A DNA stretch of 64,000 nt, taken from contig NZ_JACHNY010000002.1 in NCBI RefSeq assembly GCF_014199625.1, positions 310,001-374,000 on the forward strand. The letters run 5' to 3'. The position numbers and the translations under genes were made by a program. Source of the DNA: Sphingomonas abaci. Its GTDB lineage: Bacteria > Pseudomonadota > Alphaproteobacteria > Sphingomonadales > Sphingomonadaceae. This document shows positions 23,910-33,469 of the stretch, piece after piece. The notes under the pieces are model-generated. The model saw only the letters and a list, made by a program, of their open reading frames with translations, did no database searches and was not told the DNA's origin. How positions within the stretch are numbered: the stretch's first letter is position 1; each line of letters starts with the position of its first letter.

Positions 23910-26894
23910 ATGAAAGCAGTGCTGAAGGGCCGTGTCGCATCGTTGCGCGCCGGCGCGGCGGGCTTGGCGATGGCGATGGCCGGCCTATTTCCGGCGGACG
24001 CGCAGGCGCAGCTCCCCCAGACCGAACAGCCCGGCGGGACGGCGACCGCGCAGGCCGACGCCAGTGCCCCGACCGGGGCCGAGGACCCCGCGCAGGCGGT
24101 CGACAAGGACATCGTCGTCACCGGATCGCGCATCACCACCAGCGGCTTCACCGCGCCGACCCCGACCACCGTGCTCGACGCGAACGCCATCGCCGCCAAC
24201 GCCCAGCCCAACATCTTCACCACGATCGCGCAACTGCCCTCGCTGCAGGGGTCCAGCGGCACCAGCGTCAACACCTTCAGCACCTCCAGCGGCGCGCAGG
24301 GGCTCAGTTCCTTCTCGCTCCGCGGCGTCGGCGCGATCCGCACCCTGACCCTGCTCGACGGGCAGCGCGTGGTCGGCGCGAACGTCACCGGCGTGCCCGA
24401 CATCAGCCAGTTTCCGCAGCTCCTGATCAAGCGGGTCGACATCGTCAATGGCGGCGCGTCCGCGTCCTACGGATCGGACGCAGTCGGCGGCGTGGTCAAC
24501 TTCATCACGGACACGCGGTTCAAGGGGGTCAAGGGCAATGTCCAGGGCGGCATCACCGACTATGGCGACAACGAACAGGTGCTGGTCCAGCTCGCTGCGG
24601 GCGCCAGCCTGCTCGACGACCGGCTGCACGTGATCGGCAGCACCGAATATGCCCGCGACCAGGGTGTCGGCGGCGGCGATTTCGGCATCGGCCTGGCCGG
24701 CGGACGCGACTGGTTCAAGCAGACCACACTAGTCAATCGCAACGTCACCAATGACGGTTCGCCGCAATATGTGATCCGCGACTTCGCCCAGTCGATCGGC
24801 TTCGGCAAATATGGCCTGATCACCGCCGGGCCGTTGCAGGGCATCGCCTTCGACGAGTCGGGCAAGCCGTTCCAGTTCCAATATGGCTCGAACGGCGTGC
24901 CGTCGCGCAACGCCTCGGGCGCGGTGATCGGCTGTTTCGCCGGCTTCTGCCAGGGTGGCGACCTGTCGGGCAATGTCGATGCCGGGCGTTCGCTGCTGTC
25001 TGGGCTGGAGCGGCTGAACAGCTATGGCCGGGTCGGCTTCGACTTCGCGCCGGACAACGAAGTCTATGTCACCGCCAATATCGCGCGGGTGCGCACCAAC
25101 AACCAGCCCGTCGGCGGCCAGAACCGTCCGAACCTGACCATCCAGTGCGCCAACCCCTACGTGCCGGCGCTGGTCAAGGCGGCGTGCGCCGATGCGGGCA
25201 TCACCAGCTTCCAGTTCGGCACCAGCAACGCCGCGCTCGGCAACAGTCAGGTCCATACCGACCGCCGCCAATATCGCTTCGTGGTCGGCACCAAGGGGCG
25301 CACCCCGGTGTTCGGCACCGACTGGAGCTACGACATCTATGTCGAGCATGGCACCAACCGCACCAGGATCGATGTCGACAACATCCTGTTGTCGCGCCGC
25401 TTCAACCAGGCGATCAACGCGACCACGCTGAACGGCGCGATCGTCTGCGCCGACGCGGCCGCGCGAGCCAGCGGATGCCAGCCGCTCAACGTCTTCGGCG
25501 GCAACCCCTCCCAGGCCGCGCTCGATTACCTGATGCCGCAAAACGGACCGCGCCAGCGTACGCGACAGACCCAGGACGTCGCCAGCCTCAACTTTTCGGG
25601 CTCGCCCTTCCAATCCTGGGCGGGACCGGTGTCGATCGCGTTCGGCGGCGAGTTCCGGCACGAGTTCTACCGCGTCACCGCCGACCCGTACGGCGCCGGG
25701 ATCGCGGCGTCGCCGTACAATGCCGAATATCCGTTCGACCCGGTGCTGCTGCCGGCAGGCAACAACTGGTATGCCGGCAATTACAAGAACGGCACCGGCG
25801 GCTACAGCGTCAAGGAGGCCTTCGTCGAAGCCGATGTGCCGCTCCTGAACAGCGACTCCACCGGCCGGGCGAGCATCAACGGCGCGGCGCGCATCACCGA
25901 CTACAGCACGTCCGGCACCGTCTGGGCCTGGAAGCTTGGCGGGACCTGGGATACGCCGATCGACGGCCTGCGCCTGCGCGGCGTGACCTCGCGCGACGTG
26001 CGCGCGCCCAATCTGTCGGAACTGTTCGCCGCGCCGGTCACGACGACCTTGCCCAATTTCTTCGATCCGTTCCGCAACGTCAACGTACTGGCGATCCAGA
26101 ACACGATCGGCAACACCGGCCTGAAGCCGGAGATCGCCCGCAACACCACCGCCGGCTTCGCCTTTTCGGGATCACGCTGGCTGCCGGGCTTCAGCCTGTC
26201 GGTCGACTATTACAAGATCAAGATCGACGACGTGATCTCCAGCCTGGGCGCGACCGACATCGTCGACCTCTGCTATCGCGGCATCCTTCCGGAGACGTGC
26301 GGCGCGTTCAACCTGAACAACGCCAACGGCCCGAACTTCATCAACGTGCAGGCGTTCAACCTGGCCTCGATCGACACCGACGGCTTCGACATCGAGGCGA
26401 GCTACCGCTGGCGGCGGCCTCTGGGCCTGCCGGGAACGCTGACACTGCGCGCGCTGGCGACGCATGTCCGCAAGTTCGTGACCGATACCGGCCTCGCGGG
26501 CACGATCCCCAACGATACGGCCGGCGTCAACATCGGCAATACGCCCGACTGGAAGTGGCTGGCGGTGCAGAGCTACGAGACCGACACCTTCTCGCTGCTG
26601 GTGCAGGAGCGCTGGTTCAGCGACGGCGTGCTGGGGACGCAATATGTGCAATGCTCCGCCGGCAATTGCCCGGAATCGACCCAGCAGCGTCCGACCATCG
26701 ACCAGAATTTCGTGCCGGGCGCCTTCTACATGGATATCGGCGGCACCTATAATGTGACCAGCGCGGTCACCGCCTATGTCAAGGTCGACAATCTGTTCAA
26801 CCGCGATCCGGCCAAGTCGCCCTATTTCGTCAACCCGGCGCTCTACGACGTACTGGGCCGCACCTATCGCCTGGGCGTCCGCTTCTCCTTCTGA
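23910..26894 (+). CDS. Large TonB-dependent receptor
   Basis: A 994-residue receptor. It has a long signal peptide ending near ADAQAQ, a linker of low complexity, and the sphingomonad-type TonB box region DKDIVVTGSRI, then a plug domain (FSLRGVGAIRTLTLLDGQRV; DIVNGGASASYGSDAVGGVVNF) and a 22-strand barrel ending LGRTYRLGVRFSF. The ATG at 23910 is preceded by AGGGAGTGG. The length and the LacI-type operator suggest a carbohydrate or glycoside as ligand rather than iron; this is inference. It faces the TolC-type gene on the other strand. Confidence 0.93.
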   Translation: MKAVLKGRVASLRAGAAGLAMAMAGLFPADAQAQLPQTEQPGGTATAQADASAPTGAEDPAQAVDKDIVVTGSRITTSGFTAPTPTTVLDANAIAANAQPNIFTTIAQLPSLQGSSGTSVNTFSTSSGAQGLSSFSLRGVGAIRTLTLLDGQRVVGANVTGVPDISQFPQLLIKRVDIVNGGASASYGSDAVGGVVNFITDTRFKGVKGNVQGGITDYGDNEQVLVQLAAGASLLDDRLHVIGSTEYARDQGVGGGDFGIGLAGGRDWFKQTTLVNRNVTNDGSPQYVIRDFAQSIGFGKYGLITAGPLQGIAFDESGKPFQFQYGSNGVPSRNASGAVIGCFAGFCQGGDLSGNVDAGRSLLSGLERLNSYGRVGFDFAPDNEVYVTANIARVRTNNQPVGGQNRPNLTIQCANPYVPALVKAACADAGITSFQFGTSNAALGNSQVHTDRRQYRFVVGTKGRTPVFGTDWSYDIYVEHGTNRTRIDVDNILLSRRFNQAINATTLNGAIVCADAAARASGCQPLNVFGGNPSQAALDYLMPQNGPRQRTRQTQDVASLNFSGSPFQSWAGPVSIAFGGEFRHEFYRVTADPYGAGIAASPYNAEYPFDPVLLPAGNNWYAGNYKNGTGGYSVKEAFVEADVPLLNSDSTGRASINGAARITDYSTSGTVWAWKLGGTWDTPIDGLRLRGVTSRDVRAPNLSELFAAPVTTTLPNFFDPFRNVNVLAIQNTIGNTGLKPEIARNTTAGFAFSGSRWLPGFSLSVDYYKIKIDDVISSLGATDIVDLCYRGILPETCGAFNLNNANGPNFINVQAFNLASIDTDGFDIEASYRWRRPLGLPGTLTLRALATHVRKFVTDTGLAGTIPNDTAGVNIGNTPDWKWLAVQSYETDTFSLLVQERWFSDGVLGTQYVQCSAGNCPESTQQRPTIDQNFVPGAFYMDIGGTYNVTSAVTAYVKVDNLFNRDPAKSPYFVNPALYDVLGRTYRLGVRFSF

Positions 26895-26996
26895 GCAGGG
26901 CGTGGCTCCGGGCGGTGGGGCGACGACAATCCGCTCGGCTGTCGAACGCCGCCCCTTGCCGGGGGGATCGAACCGAGCCGCCGTGTCCTCGCGCGC

Positions 26997-28457
26997 TCAA
27001 GGCTCCAGCCCAAGGGCGACGCGATCGGCGGTGGCCGCGGCGAGTTCGGCGCGGGCGGCGGCGATCCGCGCCTGGGCGTCGATCAGCCGTACCCGCGCGT
27101 CGTTGGCCGTCTCTTCGCGCTGGTTGACCAGGAAGAAGTCGCTCGACCCCAATTCGAACCGTCGGCGCTCGGCCGCCGCCAGCCGTTCGGCGAGTTGGCG
27201 CTCCTGTTCCGCGATCGCGGCCAGCTTTTCCGCCGCGGCGACGCCGATGGTGATCCCCTCCACCTCCACCGCGATCTGGTCGCGCAGGAAGCGCTGGCGC
27301 GCCGCCAATGCATCCATCTCCGCGCGCGCCTCGACGATCTTGCCCTTGGCGGCCCGGTTCTGGAGCGGCAGCGAGAAGCGGAACCCGACCGCCGCCTCCA
27401 GCGGGGTGCGCGAGGGGCCGCCCAGGCCGATCGGACCGACATCCTTGCCCAGCTCGCCGCGCAGGTCGAGCCGGGGGCGAAGGTCGTTCTGCGCCAGCGC
27501 GAGCCGTGCCGATCCCTGGTCGATCCGCGCCAGCAGCATCTGCAGGTCGGGGCGTTGCCGCTCGAAATCGGCGCGCGCCGCCGCCGCCACGCCGGCCAGG
27601 GCACTGGCATCGGCCGGCAGGCGCTCGGGCCCGACCCGCACCGGCTCGCCGGCCGCGTCGCGATAGAAGAGCGACAGGGCATTGGCCGCCGCCCGGAAGT
27701 CCCCCTCGGCCCGCACCACCAGCGCACGGCGGCGGACGAGATTCTGGTCGTTCTCGGCCAGCAGTATGTCGGGACGCGCGCCGAGCTGGACCTGGCGCGC
27801 CAGGCCGCCGCGCCGGCTCTCGGACAAGTCGAGCAGGTCGCGATAGGCGCGCAGCCGCAGGCCCGCCGCGACCCAATTCTGATAGGCGTCGATCGCGCGC
27901 CGCTGCACGCCGATCGCCACCGCCTGGCGTTCGAACTGGGCGATGTCGATATCGGCCGAGGCCAGGGTGCGGCGGGTCCGACGCTCGTCGACCAGCCGGT
28001 CGCGCAGCAGCGAATAGAGCGCGCCGACCTTCACCTCGCCCAGCCGATTGGTGTAGTTCTCGTCCTCGTAGACGGGAAAGTCGCCTCGGCTGACCCGGTA
28101 GCCGCCATAGACATAGCCGCCATTGCCGGTCAGCGGGCGGGTGGCGCGCGCGGCGGCGACGGTGCCGTCATAATAACCCAGCGCCCGCGAGCGGCCATCG
28201 GCCTCGAACACCGTGTCGAACGCGCCATCGGCGGTGACGGCGCGTCCCTCGGCGGCGCGGACCTTGGCCAGCGCCTCGATGATCTGCGGCGCGGCGCGGG
28301 CCGAGGCCTGCAGCACCGCGTCCAGCGTGAGCGGGGCGGAGTCCGTGTCGGGCGTCGGCACGGGTGCCGGGTTGGCCGTGATACGTTGGGCGACGGCCGG
28401 CGCGGGCAGGGCCGTGGTGACGAGCAGGGCGGGTATCAGGAGCAGCGACCGCATCAT
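26997..28457 (-). CDS. TolC-family outer-membrane channel of a type I-like exporter
   Basis: A 486-residue outer-membrane efflux protein. The signal peptide is MMRSLLLIPALLVTTALPAPAVAQ; no lipobox Cys is present, unlike the NodT protein at 7027-8433. Long alanine-rich helices and the repeated OEP domains follow. It is the last gene of a three-gene operon with an HlyD adaptor and an ABC protein; its ATG overlaps the HlyD stop by 4 bases. Confidence 0.85.
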   Translation of the reverse strand: MMRSLLLIPALLVTTALPAPAVAQRITANPAPVPTPDTDSAPLTLDAVLQASARAAPQIIEALAKVRAAEGRAVTADGAFDTVFEADGRSRALGYYDGTVAAARATRPLTGNGGYVYGGYRVSRGDFPVYEDENYTNRLGEVKVGALYSLLRDRLVDERRTRRTLASADIDIAQFERQAVAIGVQRRAIDAYQNWVAAGLRLRAYRDLLDLSESRRGGLARQVQLGARPDILLAENDQNLVRRRALVVRAEGDFRAAANALSLFYRDAAGEPVRVGPERLPADASALAGVAAAARADFERQRPDLQMLLARIDQGSARLALAQNDLRPRLDLRGELGKDVGPIGLGGPSRTPLEAAVGFRFSLPLQNRAAKGKIVEARAEMDALAARQRFLRDQIAVEVEGITIGVAAAEKLAAIAEQERQLAERLAAAERRRFELGSSDFFLVNQREETANDARVRLIDAQARIAAARAELAAATADRVALGLEP

Positions 28458-29545
28458 TTCAGCTTGCCTGCCTTGGCCGCGATCTTCTTGTCGTCGTCCT
28501 TGCCGCCGGCATCCTTGCCGGTGCCATCCTTGTCAATCACGGACTGCCCGAACTCGAGCGGAAAGTCGTTGAGCTGGCGCCAGAGCTCATAGCCGACCGT
28601 GACCGTCTCGCCCTGCACCCAGCCCTGCACCTTGCCGCCCAGCCGGACGAAGCGCCGCTCCGGCCAGGCGGGCTTGCCGGGGGCGGGTTCGACCAGGATC
28701 CGGAACAGCCCCTGCGCATTGGCATTGGGATCGATCGTGCGGACGCGGCCATCGAAGAAGCCATAAGCGACCGAGGGCCAGCCGCTGAACTGTATCGCGG
28801 GCCAGCCCTCGAACTCCAGTCGCACCGGCCGGCCGGGACGCAGCAGCGGCACGTCGCGGCCATCGATCAGCAGCTCCACCGCGCGCTCCACCTGTTCGGG
28901 TGCCACCACCGCCAGCGCCGTTCCTGCCGAGACATAGGCGCCGCCGGCCGCCGCGTTCAGGTTCTGGATCCGGCCGTCGCGCGGTGCACGGACGAGCTGC
29001 GCCGACTGGCGGTTGAGCTGCACGTCGATCCGGTTCAGCTTGGCGCGCGACTCCGCCAGCTTCGCGCCGGAGTCCGCCACTTTGATCTGCGCCTGCTCAT
29101 AGTCGCGGCGCGACGCCAGTCCTTCGGCATAAAGCTGTCGGGTGCGGTTGACGTCGATCTGCGCGACCGCACGCGACTGCTGCACCGAGGCGATCTCCGC
29201 CTGCACCTGGGCCCGCTCGGCCGCGAGGCGCGACAGCAGGTTGGGATCGAGATCGATGATCCGGGCGATCGGGTCGCCACGCTTCACATGCTGGCCGTCA
29301 TGGACGTACCAGCGTTCGACCCGGCCGGGGACCAGCGCGGTCACGTCCTGCGCTCGGTCCTGCGGGTCGAGCGAGACGACCTGACCGCGCCCCACCGCGG
29401 TCTGGAGCCAGGGCACGAGAAACAGGATGACGATGGCCGCGGCGATGCCCATCGCCACGATCCAGGCCACGGCGACCGCGACGCGCGGCGGCCGCAGCGA
29501 CGCCAGGGTGCGGAAATGGGCGAGCTGTTCAGGCGGATACGGCAT
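28454..29545 (-). CDS. HlyD-family membrane fusion protein
   Basis: A 363-residue periplasmic adaptor with one membrane anchor (VAVAVAWIVAMGIAAAIVILFLVPWL), a lipoyl-like half motif (VTALVPGRVERWYVHDGQHVKRGDPIARIIDLDP), a coiled-coil hairpin and the second half motif (LVRAPRDGRIQNLN). The C-terminus is a Lys/Asp-rich tail (GKDAGGKDDDKKIAAKAGKLK) not expected for the family. It overlaps the ABC gene by 17 bases and the TolC-type gene by 4. Confidence 0.85.
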   Translation of the reverse strand: MPYPPEQLAHFRTLASLRPPRVAVAVAWIVAMGIAAAIVILFLVPWLQTAVGRGQVVSLDPQDRAQDVTALVPGRVERWYVHDGQHVKRGDPIARIIDLDPNLLSRLAAERAQVQAEIASVQQSRAVAQIDVNRTRQLYAEGLASRRDYEQAQIKVADSGAKLAESRAKLNRIDVQLNRQSAQLVRAPRDGRIQNLNAAAGGAYVSAGTALAVVAPEQVERAVELLIDGRDVPLLRPGRPVRLEFEGWPAIQFSGWPSVAYGFFDGRVRTIDPNANAQGLFRILVEPAPGKPAWPERRFVRLGGKVQGWVQGETVTVGYELWRQLNDFPLEFGQSVIDKDGTGKDAGGKDDDKKIAAKAGKLK

Positions 29546-31220
29546 CGTCGCCCTCCCGGTTGCAAGCGGCCTGGAGCGCGGCCAGCGTCGCGAAGCGGCG
29601 CTGTTCGGTCAGGCCAAGATGGAGATAGCCGTCCAGTGCCAGATCCTCGGGCCGGCCGGTGCAGAGCAGCACGGTGGTGCCATGCGCCTTCAGCACCTGC
29701 ATGGCGGCGCGCAGCCGCTCGGGCGGCAGCAGGTCGAAGATCTGGCCGAGCAGCAGCAGCTTGGGCCGGACGAGCAGCGCATTGGCCAGCTTCAGCGCCA
29801 TGGTCTCGCCGACGCTGAGTGGATAGCCCGTCGAGCCGAGCGGCGTGTCGAGCCCCTGCGGCAGGCTGGCGAGCCGGCGTTCCAGCCCGACCATGGCCAG
29901 CGCCTCCATCGCCGCGTCGTCCAGCCCCTGCGAGGCGAGGCGGAGATATTCGCGGATCGTCACCTCGACGATCGTCGACCGGTCGAGCACCGTCACGTCC
30001 GAGCGCAGACGGTACATGTCGAACGAGCCGAGGTCGCCGCCGCCGATCCGGACCAGGCCGCGCTCCGGCAGCGCGTGCCGCTTCAGCAGCATGGCCAGGC
30101 CGCGCTCGGCACCCGGCTCGGCGACGGCCACGAGCTGCTCGCCGGCCTCCAGCGTCAGAGTGTAGCGCGCGTCCCGGAACGCCACGTCGGTCAGCTTGAC
30201 CGCGCCGTCGCGCGGGCCATTGTCGCCGCGCACCGGGGCCTCCTGGGGAATGGCGAACAGCAACGACAGTTCCTCGGAACTGGCGACCATGTCGTAGAAG
30301 ATGTCGAGATAAGTGCCGAGCTGGGCGATGCCGTAGAATACGCCCGACAGGATCAGCTCCGCCGCGACGAGCTGGCCCAGCGACAATTGCCCGCGCAGGA
30401 TCAACATGCCGCCGAGCAGCAGCAGCCCGGCGCTGGCGAAGGCGTAGATCAAAAGGAAGGCGACGGTCTGCGCGAACTGGTAGCGGAAATAGCGACGGTG
30501 GGTCGCGACATAGGCCTCGGTCATCGCCTCCGACCGGGTCATCGCGAAGTCGAGATGGCGGGCGGACTTGTAGAAGCCGTTCGATCCGCCGACGCTTTCC
30601 AGCCAGCCGGCGGCATTGTGCTTGGCGTGGCTGAGCGCGACCGCGCCGCTGATTGCGCCACGCCGCCAGAGCATCCAGACCAGCAGCACCGCCGCCACCA
30701 GCACCGCGTTGAACGCGAGGAACACCGGGTGGTAGAAGCTGGTGATGGTCAGTCCGATCACTGCCTGGAGCATGATCGTGAAGGCGCCGATCACCATGCT
30801 CGGCACCGATTTCTGCACGACCACCAGGTCGAAGAAGCGGTTGAACAGGTGACCGCGATTGCCGTCGGCGAAAAAGGGATCCTGCGCATGGACCGCGCGC
30901 AGCGTGACTTCCGCCACCACCCGCGCGAACAACCGTCGTTCGAACGCTGCCATGATCCAGACGCGCAGCGCGCTGAGCCCCGCCACCATCAGCAGCAGGA
31001 GGAGGAGGACGCCCGACAGAGCCCAGAGCGGCGCCGGCATCGCGGTATTGGCGACGCTGTTGATGAGGAGCTGCACCGAGATCGGCGTCGCCAACGCCAG
31101 CAGGCTGATCGCAATCGTATAGACGATCCCCAGCCGGATATAGGCTCCGTCAGGCCCGATGCTCTGCGACAGCCACCCCACCGCGTCGCGAAATCCCAGT
31201 CGTTGCGCTGCCAAGACCAT
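29529..31220 (-). CDS. ABC exporter with a degenerate nucleotide-binding domain
   Basis: A 563-residue fused ABC exporter half-transporter. Residues 25-310 are a six-helix transmembrane domain of the type I exporter class. The ATPase domain (about 340-540) keeps its overall spacing, but its motifs are lost: the Walker A position reads VAEPGAERGL (366-375) without GKS/T, the signature is LSVGE (468-472), Walker B ends LLLLGQ instead of LLLLDE (488-493), and the switch His is Gly (CTGR, 520-523). It is therefore unlikely to hydrolyse ATP alone. It is first in the operon with HlyD and TolC partners. The ATG abuts the AGGGG, so TTG 31214 is an alternative start. Confidence 0.8.
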   Translation of the reverse strand: MVLAAQRLGFRDAVGWLSQSIGPDGAYIRLGIVYTIAISLLALATPISVQLLINSVANTAMPAPLWALSGVLLLLLLMVAGLSALRVWIMAAFERRLFARVVAEVTLRAVHAQDPFFADGNRGHLFNRFFDLVVVQKSVPSMVIGAFTIMLQAVIGLTITSFYHPVFLAFNAVLVAAVLLVWMLWRRGAISGAVALSHAKHNAAGWLESVGGSNGFYKSARHLDFAMTRSEAMTEAYVATHRRYFRYQFAQTVAFLLIYAFASAGLLLLGGMLILRGQLSLGQLVAAELILSGVFYGIAQLGTYLDIFYDMVASSEELSLLFAIPQEAPVRGDNGPRDGAVKLTDVAFRDARYTLTLEAGEQLVAVAEPGAERGLAMLLKRHALPERGLVRIGGGDLGSFDMYRLRSDVTVLDRSTIVEVTIREYLRLASQGLDDAAMEALAMVGLERRLASLPQGLDTPLGSTGYPLSVGETMALKLANALLVRPKLLLLGQIFDLLPPERLRAAMQVLKAHGTTVLLCTGRPEDLALDGYLHLGLTEQRRFATLAALQAACNREGDDAVSA

Positions 31221-31394
31221 CCCCTTTTCGCGCCCTGGCCTGGCTCGGACAGACTCGAGTCCGCCAAAATCCTGCCGCTCAACCCAGGCGCACCATCGAC
31301 GATTAATTCAGATTGCACCAGGGTAACGACATATCATCCGCAAGGCCAATCGGATTTGGGATGAAGCGCCCATAGGCTCGGGCTATAGGAAGCC

Positions 31395-32297
31395 ATGCCC
31401 ACGCTGCGTCAACTCGAATATCTGGTCACCATCGCGGATACGGGATCGTTCGCGCTCGCCGCGCGCGTGGCGCGGGTCTCGCAGCCGACGCTCAGCCAGC
31501 AGGTTCGCGCCCTGGAGGACCGGCTGGGCGCGCGGCTTCTGGAGCGGAGCGCGTCGGGGGCCATGCTGACGCCGGTGGGGCGCACGATCGTGGCGACGGC
31601 GCGGCGCATGTTGAGCGACGCCAGCGATATCGTCGCCTTAGCGGCGGGGGCGTCGAACAGTCTCGCGGGCATCCTGCGGCTGGGCACGACGCCGACGCTC
31701 GGGCCGTATCTCCTGTCGCCGATCATCGCCGAATTGCACCGCATGGCGCCGAACCTGCGCCTGCATGTCCGCGAGGGCATTCCCGACGAGCAGATGCTGG
31801 AATTGTCGCGGGGCGACATCGACGTGATGCTGGGGCCGTTGCCGATGAGTGGCGACGACCTGACGATCGAGCCGCTGTTCCGCGAGCCGCTCCATCTGGT
31901 CGCGGCGCTCGACCATCCGATCGACTCGGCCGCCGAGGCCCCGCCGGAAGCGCTGGCCGGCACCCCACTGCTCACGCTCGACCCGCGCCACCACCTGGCC
32001 CGGCAGGCGGCCGAGATCGCAGAGCGCTATGGCATGACGGTCGCCCCGGATTATTACGGCACCAGCCTGGACAGCCTGCACCAGATGGTGGCGAGCGGGT
32101 TGGGGCTGGCGTTGCTGCCCGGCCTCTACCTGCGGTCGGATGTCGGTGGCCTGGCCGGCCTCAAGATCCTGTCCGTCCAGAACTGGCGGGCGCATCGGTC
32201 GATCGCGATCGCCTGGCGCCGGCAATCGCCGATGAGCGCCGCCTTCCGCCTGATCGCCGACCATGTCCAGGGTTGCGCCCGCCAGCTCTTGGCGTGA
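31395..32297 (+). CDS. LysR-family transcriptional regulator, OxyR-like
   Basis: A 300-residue LysR-type regulator: N-terminal winged helix (LRQLEYLVTIADTGSFALAARVARVSQPTLSQQVRALEDRLGARLLERS) and a periplasmic-binding-like effector domain. The C-terminal YYGTSLDSLHQMVASGLGLALLPGLYL resembles OxyR, but the two redox cysteines of OxyR are absent; the only Cys is near the C-terminus. It is divergent from the ABC export operon, with 174 bases between, and is followed by a convergent reductase gene. By usual LysR practice it may control the divergent operon, but no clear T-N11-A site was picked out. Confidence 0.87.
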   Translation: MPTLRQLEYLVTIADTGSFALAARVARVSQPTLSQQVRALEDRLGARLLERSASGAMLTPVGRTIVATARRMLSDASDIVALAAGASNSLAGILRLGTTPTLGPYLLSPIIAELHRMAPNLRLHVREGIPDEQMLELSRGDIDVMLGPLPMSGDDLTIEPLFREPLHLVAALDHPIDSAAEAPPEALAGTPLLTLDPRHHLARQAAEIAERYGMTVAPDYYGTSLDSLHQMVASGLGLALLPGLYLRSDVGGLAGLKILSVQNWRAHRSIAIAWRRQSPMSAAFRLIADHVQGCARQLLA

Positions 32298-32315
32298 TGC
32301 CGTTCGGGCCCGCCT

Positions 32316-33377
32316 TTACGGGATCAGGCGATCGTCGCGCAGCCGCTGGAACAGGTCGAAAAAGGCATCGTCGGTCGGACGGTAATCGGTGAAGCCGAGC
32401 CGCCGGCTCTTCGACATGTCGGTGACGACTTCGATCGGACGGCCCAGGTCGGCGTCGGTATGCCAGGGCGAGGCGAGGCGGGCCAGGTCGGCTTCGGCAA
32501 GTCCTTCGCGCGTCGCGATCTCGCGCCACAGGCCGGCATCGTCCGCCATCTGGTCCTCCAGCGGCCGCACGATGCCGTCGAACGGCGCGGCCTCGATGCC
32601 AAACCAGTCGGCGATGCGACCCCACATCCATTGCCAGCGGAAGACGTCGCCGTTGACGATGTTGAACGCCTGATCATGCGCCGCCGCGGTCTCGGTCGCC
32701 CACAGCATGTGCCGCGCGAGCTGGCCCGCATCGGTCATGTCGGTCAGCCCGCTCCACTGCGCGGCCGAACCGGGGAAGCGGAACGGGCGGCCGGTCTCGC
32801 GGCAGAGCGTCGCATAGACCGCCAGCGTCGTGCCCATGTTCATCGCATTGCCGACCGCCAGGCCGATCACGGTATGCGGGCGATGCACGCTCCAGGTGAA
32901 GCGGTCGCGCGCGGCGGCGGCGAACAGTTCATCCTCTTGGGCATAATAGAAATTCTCGACGTCCAGCCGCCCTTGCTCCTCGCGGAACGGCGTTTGGGGC
33001 AGGCTTCCCCGGCCATAGGCCTCGAACGGGCCGAGATAATGTTTGAGGCCGGTCACCAGCGCGACATGGCGCGGCCCGGACGCGTCGCGCAGTCCGTCAA
33101 GCAGGTTGCGCACCATCGCCGCGTTGACGCGAATGTTCGCCGCCTCGCTGTCCTGGCGCAGCCAGGTCGCAATGAATACTGCGTCGGGATTCAGGTCGCG
33201 CAGCGCCGCCCTGGTCGTGTCCGGGTCCTGCAGGTCGGCGGCGACCGGATGGATACCCGGTTGGGTGGAGGGGCGTCGCGCCAGGCCATGCACCGTCCAG
33301 CCCCGTTCGTTCAGCAGCGTCGCGGTCGCGCTGCCGACGATCCCGCTCGCGCCCACCACCAATGCCGTTTTTGCCAT
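32316..33377 (-). CDS. PRISE-like NAD(P)-dependent short-chain reductase
   Basis: A 353-residue Rossmann-fold enzyme. The start at 33377 is set by a strong ribosome binding site (AAAAGGAGA) and the N-terminal MAKTALVVGASGIVGSA, a GxxGxxG dinucleotide motif. The segment VENFYYAQEDELF matches the conserved NFYY-QED motif of the progesterone 5-beta-reductase/iridoid-synthase-like (PRISE) group, which reduces activated enones with NADPH. The natural substrate in bacteria is unknown. It is divergent from the HxlR regulator, which probably controls it. Confidence 0.85.
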   Translation of the reverse strand: MAKTALVVGASGIVGSATATLLNERGWTVHGLARRPSTQPGIHPVAADLQDPDTTRAALRDLNPDAVFIATWLRQDSEAANIRVNAAMVRNLLDGLRDASGPRHVALVTGLKHYLGPFEAYGRGSLPQTPFREEQGRLDVENFYYAQEDELFAAAARDRFTWSVHRPHTVIGLAVGNAMNMGTTLAVYATLCRETGRPFRFPGSAAQWSGLTDMTDAGQLARHMLWATETAAAHDQAFNIVNGDVFRWQWMWGRIADWFGIEAAPFDGIVRPLEDQMADDAGLWREIATREGLAEADLARLASPWHTDADLGRPIEVVTDMSKSRRLGFTDYRPTDDAFFDLFQRLRDDRLIP

Positions 33378-33431
33378 GACAATCTCCTTTTCGACAGGGC
33401 ACTTAGTCATGGGTGGACAGGGCCACCAGAC

Positions 33432-33457
33432 GGCACCATCTGGTGCCCTGGGCACCA
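33432..33457 (+). promoter_or_regulatory. Operator between the reductase and HxlR genes
   Basis: GGCACCA (33432-33438), two bases, TGGTGCC (33441-33447) form a perfect palindrome, followed by a third half-site GGCACCA (33451-33457). It lies 13 bases before the HxlR start codon and 55 bases upstream of the reductase start, placed to control both directions. Confidence 0.6.
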
Positions 33458-33469
33458 GGGAGTAACCAT

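Noticed and set aside
31395..32297. Calling the LysR-family gene oxyR
   Set aside because: Similarity in the C-terminal part only; the two redox-active cysteines of OxyR are absent.
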